From Acidobacteriota bacterium (GTDB taxonomy: Bacteria; Acidobacteriota; Blastocatellia; Chloracidobacteriales; JADJPF01), in contig JACQZQ010000079.1 in assembly GCA_016213785.1 (NCBI GenBank), positions 1 through 44,024 on the forward strand: 44,024 nt of DNA, written 5' to 3'. Shown here piece after piece: positions 1 through 9,203 of this stretch (position 1 is its first letter; every line of letters starts with the position of its first letter). Below the pieces are notes generated by a model that had not been told where the DNA came from, did no database searches, and worked only from the letters and a program-made list of their open reading frames with translations. The position numbers and the translations under genes were made by a program.

Positions 1-738
1 ATTAAAATAGATCCATCGCCTTGTTTGAATAGGTTGTCCATGACGCTGACCATAGATCATTACTTGGCTTTTCATCAACTGACTATTAGGAATTAATACT
101 GTTTCCCAGTTTCTTGTTTCTACTACGGTTTGTCTCCAACGCACTTCTTTAACTCGCCCAACATAAGGTTCAACCTTAATCCAATCACCAGGTTTAATAA
201 CATGTTCTATCTCTAAGGCAAATCCTGCTATTATATTTCCTAACGTATCTTGTAGAGATAAACCTATAACTGCTGAAATAATTGCTGATGTTGTTAGCAG
301 CCCTGTTACATTTATTCCTCTTGATGATAGTATTACTAATATCGCAACTATGTAAGTTAAAATTACTGTAGTTTCACGAAGTAGTCTAGGAACTTTTAAG
401 TGTAGCCCACCTAAGATAACATCAAAGAGCATTAATGAGCCTAGGTTTATTAAAGATACACTAATAAAAGCCGTTGCTAGAGCGCGTGCATAACTGCTAT
501 AAATAGCCTGTTGGTTTAGCTCTAGTATTATAGCTAGTAAAATAAAGCAAATATAGATAAATACTGGAATAACTACACCGCGTAGTTGTCTGCGTTTTTC
601 TGGGACAATACGAGCAATAATTACTGCACCAAAAATTGTAGCTAAAATAAACCAGCTTGCCCCATTAGCAATAAACTCACGCATGATAGCTTGGGAAAAA
701 AGCTCAAAAATAAAACTTGCTAAACTAAACAGAGACAT
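1..738 (-). CDS. MscS-family mechanosensitive ion channel (3' end cut by window)
   Basis: The first 246 codons are present, starting at the ATG at 736-738; the C-terminus runs off the window edge. The protein begins with hydrophobic helices (about residues 25-45, 55-75, 85-110 and 125-145). These are followed by a pore-helix and beta-domain region that is diagnostic of MscS: TSAIISAVIGLSLQDTLGN at about 153-171, then IIAGFALEIEHVIKPGDWI, and a later VLIPNSQLM motif. The family opens under membrane tension to release solutes on osmotic downshock, in the inner membrane. More N-terminal helices than in E. coli MscS suggest a larger YbdG/YnaI-like member. Four phased TGTAA repeats and a TATACT box lie upstream, so it may be controlled by an OmpR/PhoB-type activator. 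The family call is solid; the subfamily is open. Confidence 0.88.
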   Translation of the reverse strand, partial: MSLFSLASFIFELFSQAIMREFIANGASWFILATIFGAVIIARIVPEKRRQLRGVVIPVFIYICFILLAIILELNQQAIYSSYARALATAFISVSLINLGSLMLFDVILGGLHLKVPRLLRETTVILTYIVAILVILSSRGINVTGLLTTSAIISAVIGLSLQDTLGNIIAGFALEIEHVIKPGDWIKVEPYVGRVKEVRWRQTVVETRNWETVLIPNSQLMKSQVMIYGQRHGQPIQTRRWIYFN

Positions 739-816
739 TTCCTTAAAATCCTATTGTATTCTTAAATAAATCTTAGCTACTCCCAGAGCAGAATTTATTC
801 GAGTGAGGATTTAGAC

Positions 817-869
817 AGTATAGCGAGTTTTTTACATTTTTGTTACATAAATTTTACACTTTTGTTACA
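817..869 (-). promoter_or_regulatory. Pho-box-like array of four 11-bp direct repeats with -10 box
   Basis: Read on the minus strand, TGTAA occurs at 869-865, 858-854, 847-843 and 836-832, an exact 11-bp period with A/T-rich spacers. A TATACT hexamer follows at 822-817, 9 bp after the last repeat, and the MscS start is 79 bp further on. No -35 hexamer is needed in this layout. It matches the architecture of PhoB/OmpR-family activator sites, where direct repeats one helical turn apart replace the -35 element. The repeat and spacing are seen; the regulator is inferred. Confidence 0.6.
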
Positions 870-977
870 CTTTTACCGAAAAGCTTATAAAACTATTTAA
901 TACTCTTAAGTATTTATATAGGTCTTCAAATTTTATTTTTGTGTTTTTTATTGAAAGAAAAAGGCAGGAAGATAAAA

Positions 978-2879
978 TTATTTGTTTACTACTTCTTTAA
1001 CCATTTTTAGTAATTGTTCGGCAGTATAAGGTTTTGTTAGTATGCCACTAACATTATAATTAACATCATTTAGCATATTATTTGAGGCTACACCGCTAAC
1101 AATAACTACTTTAACACCAGGGTTAATATTTCTTAAGGCTTTTATAGTAGCTAATCCATCCATAAAAGGCATTATAGCGTCTGTAATAACTAAAGAAATT
1201 CTTTCTTTATGTTGTAAATAAATAGTTACAGCCTCAGTACCATCATTAGCGGTTAAAACCTCATAATTATTGGCTTCTAAAGAGGCTTTGGTTATTTCAC
1301 AAATAGAAACTTCATCATCAACAACTAAAACTAATTCTCCTTTACCAGAAAAAAGATCATGTGGTTGGGTTTTATCAACCAAGGGTTTTTCCACAGATAT
1401 TGCAGGTAAGTATATTTTAAAGGTTGTACCTTTGCCTACTTCGCTTTTTAAGGATATAAAACCATCATGAGCTTTAACTATGCTAAATACTGTTGGCAGA
1501 CCTAAGCCTGTCCCTTTACCTATTTCTTTGGTAGTAAAAAATGGTTCAAAAATTCTATCTATTATTTCTTGTGACATGCCCTCACCAGTATCAGTAACAG
1601 TAGTTAATACATAAGGGCCAGTATTTGCATCAGGATTTTTTTGCGAATAATCTTCATCTATAAAAATATTTTCCACTAAAAGATGTAGAGTTCCTCCATG
1701 AGGCATAGCATCACGAGCATTTACACAAAGATTCATTAGTACTTGGTGAATTTGTGTAGTATCGGCTAAAACTGCCCAAAGATCTTTTTCAATACTAACT
1801 ACTGGCCTAATATTTCTAGGAAAAGTTTCTGAAATAACTTTCTGAATTTCTGAAATCAAATGGCTAACTTGAATTGGAATACGTTGGCTTTCTAGGCCAC
1901 GCCCAAAAGAAAGTACCTGTTTAACTAAATCAGCACCTCTTTGAGAGCTACTTTCTAACATAGAAAGCAGTTTTTGGCTTTTTTCGTCTGGTAATCTGTT
2001 TTTTAGTAAATGTATAAACATCATTATTGGAGCTAATACATTATTTAAGTCATGAGCAATTCCACTAGCTAAGGCCCCAACGCATTCCATTCTTTGAGCG
2101 CGTAAAAATTGTGCTTCTAACTTTTTTTTCTCTGTAATATCAGTATTAACAATTAATTGAGATATAGGGCCGCCTACATTATCTTTGACTAAAGCAAGAC
2201 GACTTTCTACAACTATCTCTTTACCACTTTTAGTTACTTGTTTTAATTCTCCAAACCATTCTCCTTTTTCAATAACATTTTTAGCTGTATTGATAAATTG
2301 ATTAGGATCATTCTTAAACATCAAGTCTTTAGCATTTTTATTAATGGCTTCTTGAGCAGCCCAACCATAAATACGCTCAGCGCCTTTACTCCAAAATAAA
2401 ATATTACCCTCAAAATCTACTTCTTGAATAGCATCTGGAGCAATATCAATTAATGCTACTTGTCTACGAATTTTTATATCAGCATTCTTATGCTCGCTTC
2501 TTTCTTTAGTCTCACGCAATGCACGAGTTACAGCAGGCAAGAGTTTTGCTAGCTTATGTTTTAATACATAATCTGTTGCCCCATTTTTAATACTCTCAAT
2601 AGCTCTTTCTTCTCCTATTGTGCCAGAAATATAGATAAAAGGGGTTTCAGGACTTCTTTCTTGTGCAATTTCTAGGGCAAGCTTTCCGCTAAATGAAGGA
2701 ATAGAGTAATCTGAAAAAATTAAATCAAAAGTGTCTTTATCAAAGGCTTTAATAAAAGATTCTCGGTCTTTAACTTGTAAAATGTCAAAAACTACATCCT
2801 GAGAGATTAATATCTCTTTGATTAATTCCGCATCTCTATCATTATCTTCTAGGTGAAGAATCTTTAGTGCTGTTCCCAT
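978..2879 (-). CDS. Hybrid sensor histidine kinase: receiver-PAS-HisKA-HATPase-receiver
   Basis: This 633-residue soluble protein has no membrane segment. In order it carries: an N-terminal receiver (about 5-125, phospho-acceptor Asp57 in FSDYSIP); a PAS domain (about 138-250); a dimerisation/phosphotransfer domain with the H-box His276 in GIAHDLNN; an ATPase domain with N-box Asn387, the DTGEGM loop at 430-435 and a GKGTGLGL box; and a C-terminal receiver (about 515-633) with acidic pair Asp521/Asp522, phospho-acceptor Asp567 and Lys616. All catalytic residues are present. The build suggests that an upstream phosphorelay feeds the first receiver and that output passes through the second. The only nearby partner is the GAF kinase whose start lies upstream on the same strand. 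No DNA-binding output domain is present. The signal is unknown. Confidence 0.9.
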   Translation of the reverse strand: MGTALKILHLEDNDRDAELIKEILISQDVVFDILQVKDRESFIKAFDKDTFDLIFSDYSIPSFSGKLALEIAQERSPETPFIYISGTIGEERAIESIKNGATDYVLKHKLAKLLPAVTRALRETKERSEHKNADIKIRRQVALIDIAPDAIQEVDFEGNILFWSKGAERIYGWAAQEAINKNAKDLMFKNDPNQFINTAKNVIEKGEWFGELKQVTKSGKEIVVESRLALVKDNVGGPISQLIVNTDITEKKKLEAQFLRAQRMECVGALASGIAHDLNNVLAPIMMFIHLLKNRLPDEKSQKLLSMLESSSQRGADLVKQVLSFGRGLESQRIPIQVSHLISEIQKVISETFPRNIRPVVSIEKDLWAVLADTTQIHQVLMNLCVNARDAMPHGGTLHLLVENIFIDEDYSQKNPDANTGPYVLTTVTDTGEGMSQEIIDRIFEPFFTTKEIGKGTGLGLPTVFSIVKAHDGFISLKSEVGKGTTFKIYLPAISVEKPLVDKTQPHDLFSGKGELVLVVDDEVSICEITKASLEANNYEVLTANDGTEAVTIYLQHKERISLVITDAIMPFMDGLATIKALRNINPGVKVVIVSGVASNNMLNDVNYNVSGILTKPYTAEQLLKMVKEVVNK

Positions 2880-2993
2880 ATCAATCTCCTAGATTATACC
2901 CTGCTATAATACGCATAACAACTTACCAAGCATAAATCTTAGGTATGAATTTTACCTATTAAAGTATGAGAATTTTTTCTACCTATTTTTTCC

Positions 2994-4259
2994 CTATTTT
3001 GTATTTAGTTTAGGAAGCGAAAAATAAAAAGTGGTTCCTTTACCTAACTCGCTTTCAGCCCAAACCCTACCATTATGGCGCTCTATAATTCTTTTTACTG
3101 TAGCTAATCCAATTCCTATGCCTTTAAATTCATTGTCATTATGGAGTCTTTGAAAAACTCCAAAAAGTTTCTCTGCATATTGCATATCAAAACCTACACC
3201 GTTATCATGAATAAAAATTATTTCTTGTTCGTTTCCTTTGTTTCCTTTGTTTCCTTCGTTTTCAGGTTTACTAGTTAAAAAACCTATTTCTACTCTAGGT
3301 TCTGATTTAGTACTTGTATACTTTATAGCATTAGAAATTAGATTATTTAAAACTACTTCTAGCATAGCAAAATCAGCTTTTATGGTTGGTAGAGCACCAA
3401 TAACCCAAGTGATATTTGTTTTCTCTAGCATTTCAGTTTGGTTTCTTATTACTTCTTCAACCATAGGGTTAAGCTCTATTTCTGTGCTACAAATATCAGC
3501 TTTTCCCATTTGTGAAAAGCTTAATAATTCATCAATTAAAGTCCCCATTTTTTTTGAGGATTCAGAAATAATATTTATATATCTTTTACTTTTCTCGCTT
3601 ATATTTGAAGACTCATTATTTTGTAGTAGTTCTATAAATCCACTAATATGACGCAATGGTGTACGCAAATCATGAGAAACAGAATAGCTAAATGCTTCTA
3701 GCTCTGAGTTAGCTTGTTCTAGTTCTTGGGTTCTATCCTTAACTCTTTGTTCTAATTCACTGTAGAGTTTAACATTTTCCATAGCAATGGAAGTACTATC
3801 TGCTAAAGCTTGTAGTATTTCTATTTGCTCTAGAGTTGGATTATATGGAGTTGCCCAGTAATTACCTATAGCTCCTATAGGTGATTGAGTACGAATTGGA
3901 ACCATTAGTAAGCTTTTAACAAAAGTGGGGCGATAAGCTTCTACAGGAATACGTGCATCTTTATATATATCTCCAATAATTACAGATTTAGCATTTTTCA
4001 TTACCCACCCGCTAATACATATTTCCATAGGAAAGCGCTTGCCTTTCCACAGTGGGCTAATTGCATTTTCTTCTGCATAAAAACAATTTTCCCCTTCACG
4101 TAGAACAAAAGTCGCTCCATCAGCATTAGTTAGTTCACGCGCGGCTATTCTAACAACTCTAGTAATATCTTCTAGATTGTGGGCTTTAGAGAGCGCTTGA
4201 ATTACTTCAATCAAATATTTTGCCGAGTTAAAATAATTTGTGTTTGGTGAGGTTGTCAT
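2994..4259 (-). CDS. GAF-domain sensor histidine kinase
   Basis: This cytoplasmic kinase has 421 residues. A GAF domain covers about 15-165, followed by a short coiled coil (about 165-188, rich in E, Q and L). Then come the H-box His196 in SYSVSHDLRTPL and an ATPase domain with N-box residues Asn306/Asn310, a DNGVGFD loop and a GIGIGLATVKR box. The H-box type is that of phytochrome-like kinases. The GAF domain lacks an obvious bilin-binding Cys, so the ligand is unknown. A 9-bp repeat adds N-K-G units in a loop of the ATPase domain, just before the DNGVGFD motif. It lies 114 bp upstream of the hybrid kinase on the same strand. The two may act in one phosphorelay, with this kinase feeding the N-terminal receiver of the hybrid protein; that is inference from adjacency. 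Confidence 0.88.
   Translation of the reverse strand: MTTSPNTNYFNSAKYLIEVIQALSKAHNLEDITRVVRIAARELTNADGATFVLREGENCFYAEENAISPLWKGKRFPMEICISGWVMKNAKSVIIGDIYKDARIPVEAYRPTFVKSLLMVPIRTQSPIGAIGNYWATPYNPTLEQIEILQALADSTSIAMENVKLYSELEQRVKDRTQELEQANSELEAFSYSVSHDLRTPLRHISGFIELLQNNESSNISEKSKRYINIISESSKKMGTLIDELLSFSQMGKADICSTEIELNPMVEEVIRNQTEMLEKTNITWVIGALPTIKADFAMLEVVLNNLISNAIKYTSTKSEPRVEIGFLTSKPENEGNKGNKGNEQEIIFIHDNGVGFDMQYAEKLFGVFQRLHNDNEFKGIGIGLATVKRIIERHNGRVWAESELGKGTTFYFSLPKLNTK
3231..3257. repeat. In-frame 9-bp tandem repeat (gtttccttt)x3 inside the GAF kinase
   Basis: Two exact copies and one copy with a single change sit head to tail. They encode an Asn-Lys-Gly run in a surface loop of the kinase ATPase domain. 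Slippage here would change loop length without breaking the frame. Confidence 0.85.
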
Positions 4260-4435
4260 AGAATACTCTTTTAATAACTTTTTTGCTCTAGTCTAACAAG
4301 TTATTTAGCATTTGTCACTACATATTATATTCTTAAGCGAACGTTTTAGAGACTACACTTATATAGTTAAATACCATTAAGATTATATAAGGCTATGTTT
4401 TAATCCTTTAAATCTTTTGGAAAAAGCTATTTAAA

Positions 4436-4467
4436 AACAAAAAACACTGCTTTTTAAGCAGTGTTTT
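4436..4467 (-). terminator. Rho-independent terminator of the secreted repeat-protein gene
   Basis: A perfect 12-bp stem (4441-4452 with 4456-4467) has a three-base loop. On the minus strand it is followed by a T-rich run. It lies 31 bp after the stop codon at 4499. The rest of the 4260-4498 gap shows no gene. Confidence 0.85.
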
Positions 4468-4498
4468 AATATGATATCAGAGCAATGCTTAATGAATT

Positions 4499-5797
4499 TT
4501 AATTACGTCTAAAAGAAGTCCACCCTTTTGTCCAATCATCGGTATCATTTGGCCCAATACCACCAATAAAATTAACTCTTTCAAAGAAAGGATCATTATT
4601 TGGTGCAACCATTCTAGGATCTAAAACTATAGAACCTGATTTAGGGCGGAAATTTGGTGAAGTTTTGTTTAAGGAGTCTGTAAGTTGTGGATCCATTATA
4701 AATACATTCTTAAACATTGCTGATAAATTACCTGCATCAGAACCATCATTATTTTGAAATTGTGCATCACCCTTTTTATTATCAAAGAAAACCCCACTCT
4801 CTAAAACTAAAGAACCACTATTAAGTTGGCTTAAGGTAGATTGATCCTTTACTCTTACTCCAACATCCTTAAAGTTCTGTACTATAAAATTACGAATAGT
4901 CGCAGCAGTACCAACCCGTAAGAGCATCCCTATTGAACTTGCTGTTTTAGTGCTAGCATCACCAATCAAAGTAATATTTGAAATAGTTGGGTTAGAACGA
5001 GGGGTTAAGTCATTATTTTCAGCATTATTATCAGCCTCAATCCCGTTATTTGCTTCAATTGAGCCATCTTGTTGAACTAGAACAAATTGAGCCTTACCTT
5101 GCCAACCGCCTGTCCAATCAAAAGCATCATCCATTGAGCCAAAAAGTAAGAGATGTTTAACATTAACTGTGCCACCAAAAAACTCTATAGCATCATCTCC
5201 GCTTTCTGTAATCTGGATAAAATCAACTTCAGTTCCACGTCCAACACCTTGAAGCGCAAGCCCATTAAGCTCATTTGTTGGTGAAAGAGGAAATCCAGCA
5301 AATTCAATACGGACATAACGCAAAATTCCACTATTATCATTAGAATTATTGCCACCATATTTTCCAGTGTTACCTTCGCCATCAGCCTCACCCTTAGCAT
5401 CTCCATTATTAATTGGGGCAAAACCATTAATAATCAATCCACCCCAATCACCACGTTTGCGATTTCCTTGATCTTGAGCACTAGTAAACACAATTGGCTT
5501 ATTAGCTTTACCTTTAGCAATAATCTTAGCCCCACGATCAATAACTAAAAAACTTCGTGGGCCTGCAAAGATTTGTGTTCCAGCTTTAATTTTTAAGGTT
5601 GCCCCAGCACGAACAAAAACGCCTCCTTCAAGCACATAACGATTAGCAGGAGTTAAAGTCATATTTTTACTAATGTCTCCACGCAGTGTGATCACATTAC
5701 TTTGTGCTGCTACAGTTTCAATATTTTGTTCAGTTATCAGATTAAAGGAACATAAAGTTAGTATTACCAATAAAATAAAAATTATTCTTTTAAACAT
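4499..5797 (-). CDS. Secreted right-handed beta-helix-like repeat protein paired with a TonB receptor
   Basis: I place the start at the second Met (5797), because GGAG sits 6 bases before it and overlaps the codons after the first ATG (5809). This gives 432 residues. A signal peptide (about 1-32) precedes a region rich in short strands with G, N, D and V (for example GGVFVRAGATLKIKAGTQIF and a GDWGGLIINGFAPINNG block). This pattern is typical of parallel beta-helix or polymer-forming proteins found next to outer-membrane receptors. No catalytic motif was recognised. The gene begins 67 bp after the stop of the TonB-dependent receptor on the same strand and ends at a strong terminator, so the two are probably co-transcribed. 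A surface or periplasmic substrate-binding role is a guess. Confidence 0.72.
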   Translation of the reverse strand: MFKRIIFILLVILTLCSFNLITEQNIETVAAQSNVITLRGDISKNMTLTPANRYVLEGGVFVRAGATLKIKAGTQIFAGPRSFLVIDRGAKIIAKGKANKPIVFTSAQDQGNRKRGDWGGLIINGFAPINNGDAKGEADGEGNTGKYGGNNSNDNSGILRYVRIEFAGFPLSPTNELNGLALQGVGRGTEVDFIQITESGDDAIEFFGGTVNVKHLLLFGSMDDAFDWTGGWQGKAQFVLVQQDGSIEANNGIEADNNAENNDLTPRSNPTISNITLIGDASTKTASSIGMLLRVGTAATIRNFIVQNFKDVGVRVKDQSTLSQLNSGSLVLESGVFFDNKKGDAQFQNNDGSDAGNLSAMFKNVFIMDPQLTDSLNKTSPNFRPKSGSIVLDPRMVAPNNDPFFERVNFIGGIGPNDTDDWTKGWTSFRRN

Positions 5798-5864
5798 TTT
5801 TTTCTCCATATTTCTTTGTTTATTAGCCTAGTTTTTGAGCAGAATTTTTATTTACTCAAAAGTT

Positions 5865-8687
5865 TTAGAAAAATGTATAGGAAACGCCTAAACTAAAATT
5901 TCTTCCACGTCGGTAAACTTGGAAAGGCTGGTCTAGGACTTTGAAGCGCACTAAGCGATTTAAGAGATTTTCACCAGAAAGCTTAATCTCCCACTTATTG
6001 TCTTTTTTGCCAAATTCTTTACTAAAAAGTAGATCTAATGTGGGATAGCCTTTTTCAACAATATCAGGTAAGGCAAATGTGCCTACATCGCTGATTCTGG
6101 CACCAGTGTAGTTAAAAATTAACCTAGCATTTGCTTGTAGCTTTGCTATGTCATAATCTATTGCAGTATTAAATAAATGTCTGGATTGCCCTGCTAATGG
6201 ACGTTCTTTTGAAGTGACTACTGAAAGATCTTGTACTCCAATACGAATATTAGAAGAAACAAAAGTGTAGTTAGTGTTAAGGCTAAGACCATTTAATTTA
6301 CTAGATATTTGTGCTAGATTTTGCCGAAATTCAAATTCTAGCCCTTTATTTTCAGCACCTAATGCATTACGAAAAGAGGTTCGTAGGGCTGTGGTAGGTT
6401 CAACAACTATTTCAATCGGACTAATTAAACTTTTGTAAAAAAAGCCTACTGAGAGTAAATTATTGCCCTCTAGCCACTCCCCACGAATATCAAAATTGCG
6501 AATGCGAGCACGCTTTAAGTTTGGATTACCTAAAGTAGCACGCCCACCGGTGATATCACTAAATTCAAACGGACTTAACTCCCTAAATTGAGGACGGGAA
6601 ACTGTTTTACTATAGCTTGTACGTACACTAAAGCGACTAGTAAAATTATAAACTCCACTAATACTAGGTAAAATATCTGTATCATCTAATTTTGCAACTA
6701 TAGGAATAGGTTGAACTGAAAAAGCATCTAAAGTGCTAACTTCTTGCTTACCTCTTTCAATACGTGCTCCACCAATAAACCTAAATTTACCTCTAGTATA
6801 ATCACCAAGAAAATAGCCTGCTGTTATATCTTGTGAAGCAACATAAAAATCTGTTGGACGAGTATCTTCGTTGAGTTCAAAACGATTAGGTGTAATATTT
6901 TCTGGAGCATAAAGATTTTCTGGGCTAGCAGAACGGTCTACACCATCAAAACCCCTTGGTAGAAAGCGAAAACGCCTAGAGTTAAACTTACGATCTCGAT
7001 TAATGTTAGAAAATCCTAGCTTAACACTAAAAGTAGATTTACTAGTAAAAAAATATTTTAATAAGTCAAAAGCAGGTTCACGAATATTTTCCCTCATCTC
7101 GCTAAACATTCGTAGCCCACTTTGAGTAGTGTCAAAATAGACAAATTTATTTAACGTAGTATCAAATTCATAAAGAACTTCTCTTAAGTCAGGCTCGTCA
7201 AAAGTTGCACGTGAATAAGTAAGCCTCCAATTTAATACAGCATTTCCTAACTGAGGAATTAGACTTTCTCCTGCTAGTTGAAAAGTTCCTGTACGAGTTT
7301 GTACATACTTTAAGCGTGAACCACGAATACGACTGCCACGATCATCAAAAAAACCATCTGTTGCCCTAGTCTCATCTGTAGCATCATTACTAAAAAAGTT
7401 CTTTAGTAATATCTTATTATTACTATTCACTTTATAAGCAGCATTTAGAATAAAACCTAAACGGACATTTTGATTACCACTATCATAGTTATAGCGTGTA
7501 GGGGCAAAAATAGTGCTATTACCATTAGAATCTGAGGCTACGCGAAAGAAATTACGAATTTCATCTAGTTGTTGAGAGCTACTACTATAAGTTAGATTCC
7601 CAACTAAACCTAATTTACCTATTTGAGTACTAGCTACAGCACCATAACTTTGATTAAGTAATCCTTTGCTAGTGCGAGGTTCAAAAACATTTTCAAATGC
7701 TCGGCCAAATTGCTGTAGCTCGCTGCTAGAAAAACCAGAAATTAGTTGGCTTCCTCTTCTAACTGTTTGATTAGGAATAAGGTTAGGTAGTTCGCGACGA
7801 CTTCGGCCAAACCCTAGAAAATCAAGGCGACTACCTGGGTAAGTCAAAAAATCCTGAAAAGTTGTTTGAGTATTACCACTAAATGAACTAGAAATTTTTA
7901 ATGAAGTGCGGTTAGGAAACTCTAGGGTCTCTATTTTTACAAGCCCTCCAGCAAACTCTCCTGGCTGGTCTGGAGTAAAAGACTTTAATACTTTTAGGCT
8001 TTGAACTAGTTCTGATGGAACTTGATCAAGTGGTACAACTCGGCGATCCGGCTGTGGTGTAGGCATTAAAGCATCATTTAGCACTGTGTTACTATAACGA
8101 TCACCTAAGCCTCGAACATAGACAAATTTATTTCCAACTACAGAAACACCTGGGACTTTTTGTAAAACTCCTGCAACTTCAGAACTACTATCTTTACTAA
8201 TTTCTGTACGACTAACTAAATCAGAAATTGCTATATTGCTACGACGCTCTTCTAAAAGCGAAATTGTTGGACTTGTTTGATTTGCAGTAACTTCTATAAC
8301 TTCTCCTGCTCCTTCTTGAGTAAGTACTAGGTCTAGAGTAGTTAACTCATTAGTAGTAACAACAATTTCTTTACGGGTTTCTAGAAAGTTATTTAAGTAA
8401 GCTCGTAGGTGATATGCTCCTGGCTCAAGATCTAGTGTAAAATTACCATCTAAGTCTGAAGAAACTATTTTTCCAGTTTCAATAACCTCTATATTTGCAT
8501 TAGGTAGAGCTTCTCCTGTAGAAAGGTTTACAACCAAGCCTACAACTTTTCCTAATTTTTGTTTATCTTGTTGGAAAAAATCGTTTGAATTTTTCGCTTT
8601 TACTACTGTGAAATTGTCTAAAGAAGTTAATAACCCTCCAGAAATTAAACAAGCTAGTATGATTGCAACACGTAGCCCATTAGGCAT
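5865..8687 (-). CDS. TonB-dependent outer-membrane receptor with carboxypeptidase-regulatory domain
   Basis: The 940 residues open with a signal peptide (about 1-32). A CarboxypepD_reg-like beta-sandwich follows (about 48-128, with a DLDGNFTLDLEPGAYHLRAY strand set). The plug domain (about 150-260) contains FVYVRGLGDRYSNTVLND and PDRRVVPLDQVPSELVQSL, a signature of large substrate receptors. The rest is a 22-strand-type barrel ending in FSLGVSYTFF with a terminal Phe, as outer-membrane barrels require. The family imports siderophores, glycans or other bulky substrates using TonB-ExbBD energy. TonB proteins are encoded at 17306 and 19016. The substrate cannot be read from the sequence. It leads a two-gene unit with the secreted repeat protein. 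Upstream lies a 516-bp divergent region with two phased-repeat arrays. Confidence 0.93.
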   Translation of the reverse strand: MPNGLRVAIILACLISGGLLTSLDNFTVVKAKNSNDFFQQDKQKLGKVVGLVVNLSTGEALPNANIEVIETGKIVSSDLDGNFTLDLEPGAYHLRAYLNNFLETRKEIVVTTNELTTLDLVLTQEGAGEVIEVTANQTSPTISLLEERRSNIAISDLVSRTEISKDSSSEVAGVLQKVPGVSVVGNKFVYVRGLGDRYSNTVLNDALMPTPQPDRRVVPLDQVPSELVQSLKVLKSFTPDQPGEFAGGLVKIETLEFPNRTSLKISSSFSGNTQTTFQDFLTYPGSRLDFLGFGRSRRELPNLIPNQTVRRGSQLISGFSSSELQQFGRAFENVFEPRTSKGLLNQSYGAVASTQIGKLGLVGNLTYSSSSQQLDEIRNFFRVASDSNGNSTIFAPTRYNYDSGNQNVRLGFILNAAYKVNSNNKILLKNFFSNDATDETRATDGFFDDRGSRIRGSRLKYVQTRTGTFQLAGESLIPQLGNAVLNWRLTYSRATFDEPDLREVLYEFDTTLNKFVYFDTTQSGLRMFSEMRENIREPAFDLLKYFFTSKSTFSVKLGFSNINRDRKFNSRRFRFLPRGFDGVDRSASPENLYAPENITPNRFELNEDTRPTDFYVASQDITAGYFLGDYTRGKFRFIGGARIERGKQEVSTLDAFSVQPIPIVAKLDDTDILPSISGVYNFTSRFSVRTSYSKTVSRPQFRELSPFEFSDITGGRATLGNPNLKRARIRNFDIRGEWLEGNNLLSVGFFYKSLISPIEIVVEPTTALRTSFRNALGAENKGLEFEFRQNLAQISSKLNGLSLNTNYTFVSSNIRIGVQDLSVVTSKERPLAGQSRHLFNTAIDYDIAKLQANARLIFNYTGARISDVGTFALPDIVEKGYPTLDLLFSKEFGKKDNKWEIKLSGENLLNRLVRFKVLDQPFQVYRRGRNFSLGVSYTFF

Positions 8688-8760
8688 ATTTTCTTACCTT
8701 TCACTAAATTATTGTGTTGGAAATTAATCAAATGTGTAAGAAGGAAGGTTAAACTAAAGG

Positions 8761-8809
8761 TGTAAAAATCTTATCAAAATACTGTAAAAAAATAGTAACT
8801 TTAATGTAA
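8761..8809 (+). promoter_or_regulatory. Phased TGTAA direct-repeat array 1
   Basis: TGTAA starts at 8761, 8783 and 8805, exactly 22 bp apart. The half-steps hold degenerate copies: tatca at 8772 and agtaa at 8794. The resulting 11-bp phasing matches the array before the MscS gene. It points toward the peptidase gene but could serve either divergent gene. Confidence 0.5.
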
Positions 8810-8991
8810 CAAATTATTAATCAATAACTTATTTATTATAGATCAAATATTATATGTATTATTTATATTGTAAGACTAATAATATCTTTTAGATGAATTA
8901 ATTAAAAGTTTTTATTTTTAGGAAATACATAGAAAATAAAAATTTTTATGTATTTATTGGCTAATTTAGCAATTTTAATATAATCTAAAAA

Positions 8992-9040
8992 TGTAAAATA
9001 AGTATTAACTAAGTGTAAATTTTCTATTACAAAGATGTAA
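8992..9040 (+). promoter_or_regulatory. Phased TGTAA direct-repeat array 2
   Basis: TGTAA starts at 8992, 9014 and 9036 (22-bp steps). The half-steps at 9003 and 9025 both read tatta. The array is 231 bases long in phase with array 1 (8761 to 8992 is 21 turns of 11 bp) and lies 164 bp before the peptidase start. A downstream -10 is not clear. Confidence 0.5.
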
Positions 9041-9203
9041 AATATTAAGAGCTTTGGTAAGCACCTGTTTAAATCTCCTGCCTTATTGCAACTTATTTTC
9101 TTGCCTTTACGTTGAAAAACAGTAATAAATACCTAAAGACATACGTTATATTTATACCCATTAAAATATTTTCTTTGCTTTAATCTTAAAAAAAGGAGAT
9201 GGT

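Larger units (their letters stand above)
8688..9203. other. AT-rich divergent intergenic region (516 bp)
   Basis: No gene is visible here. It separates the leftward TonB receptor from the rightward S9 peptidase, so it must contain both promoters. TGTAA occurs at 8735, 8761, 8783, 8805, 8869, 8992, 9014 and 9036. Six of these eight fall into two arrays with a 22-bp period (next entries). No textbook sigma-70 promoter stands out. Confidence 0.7.
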
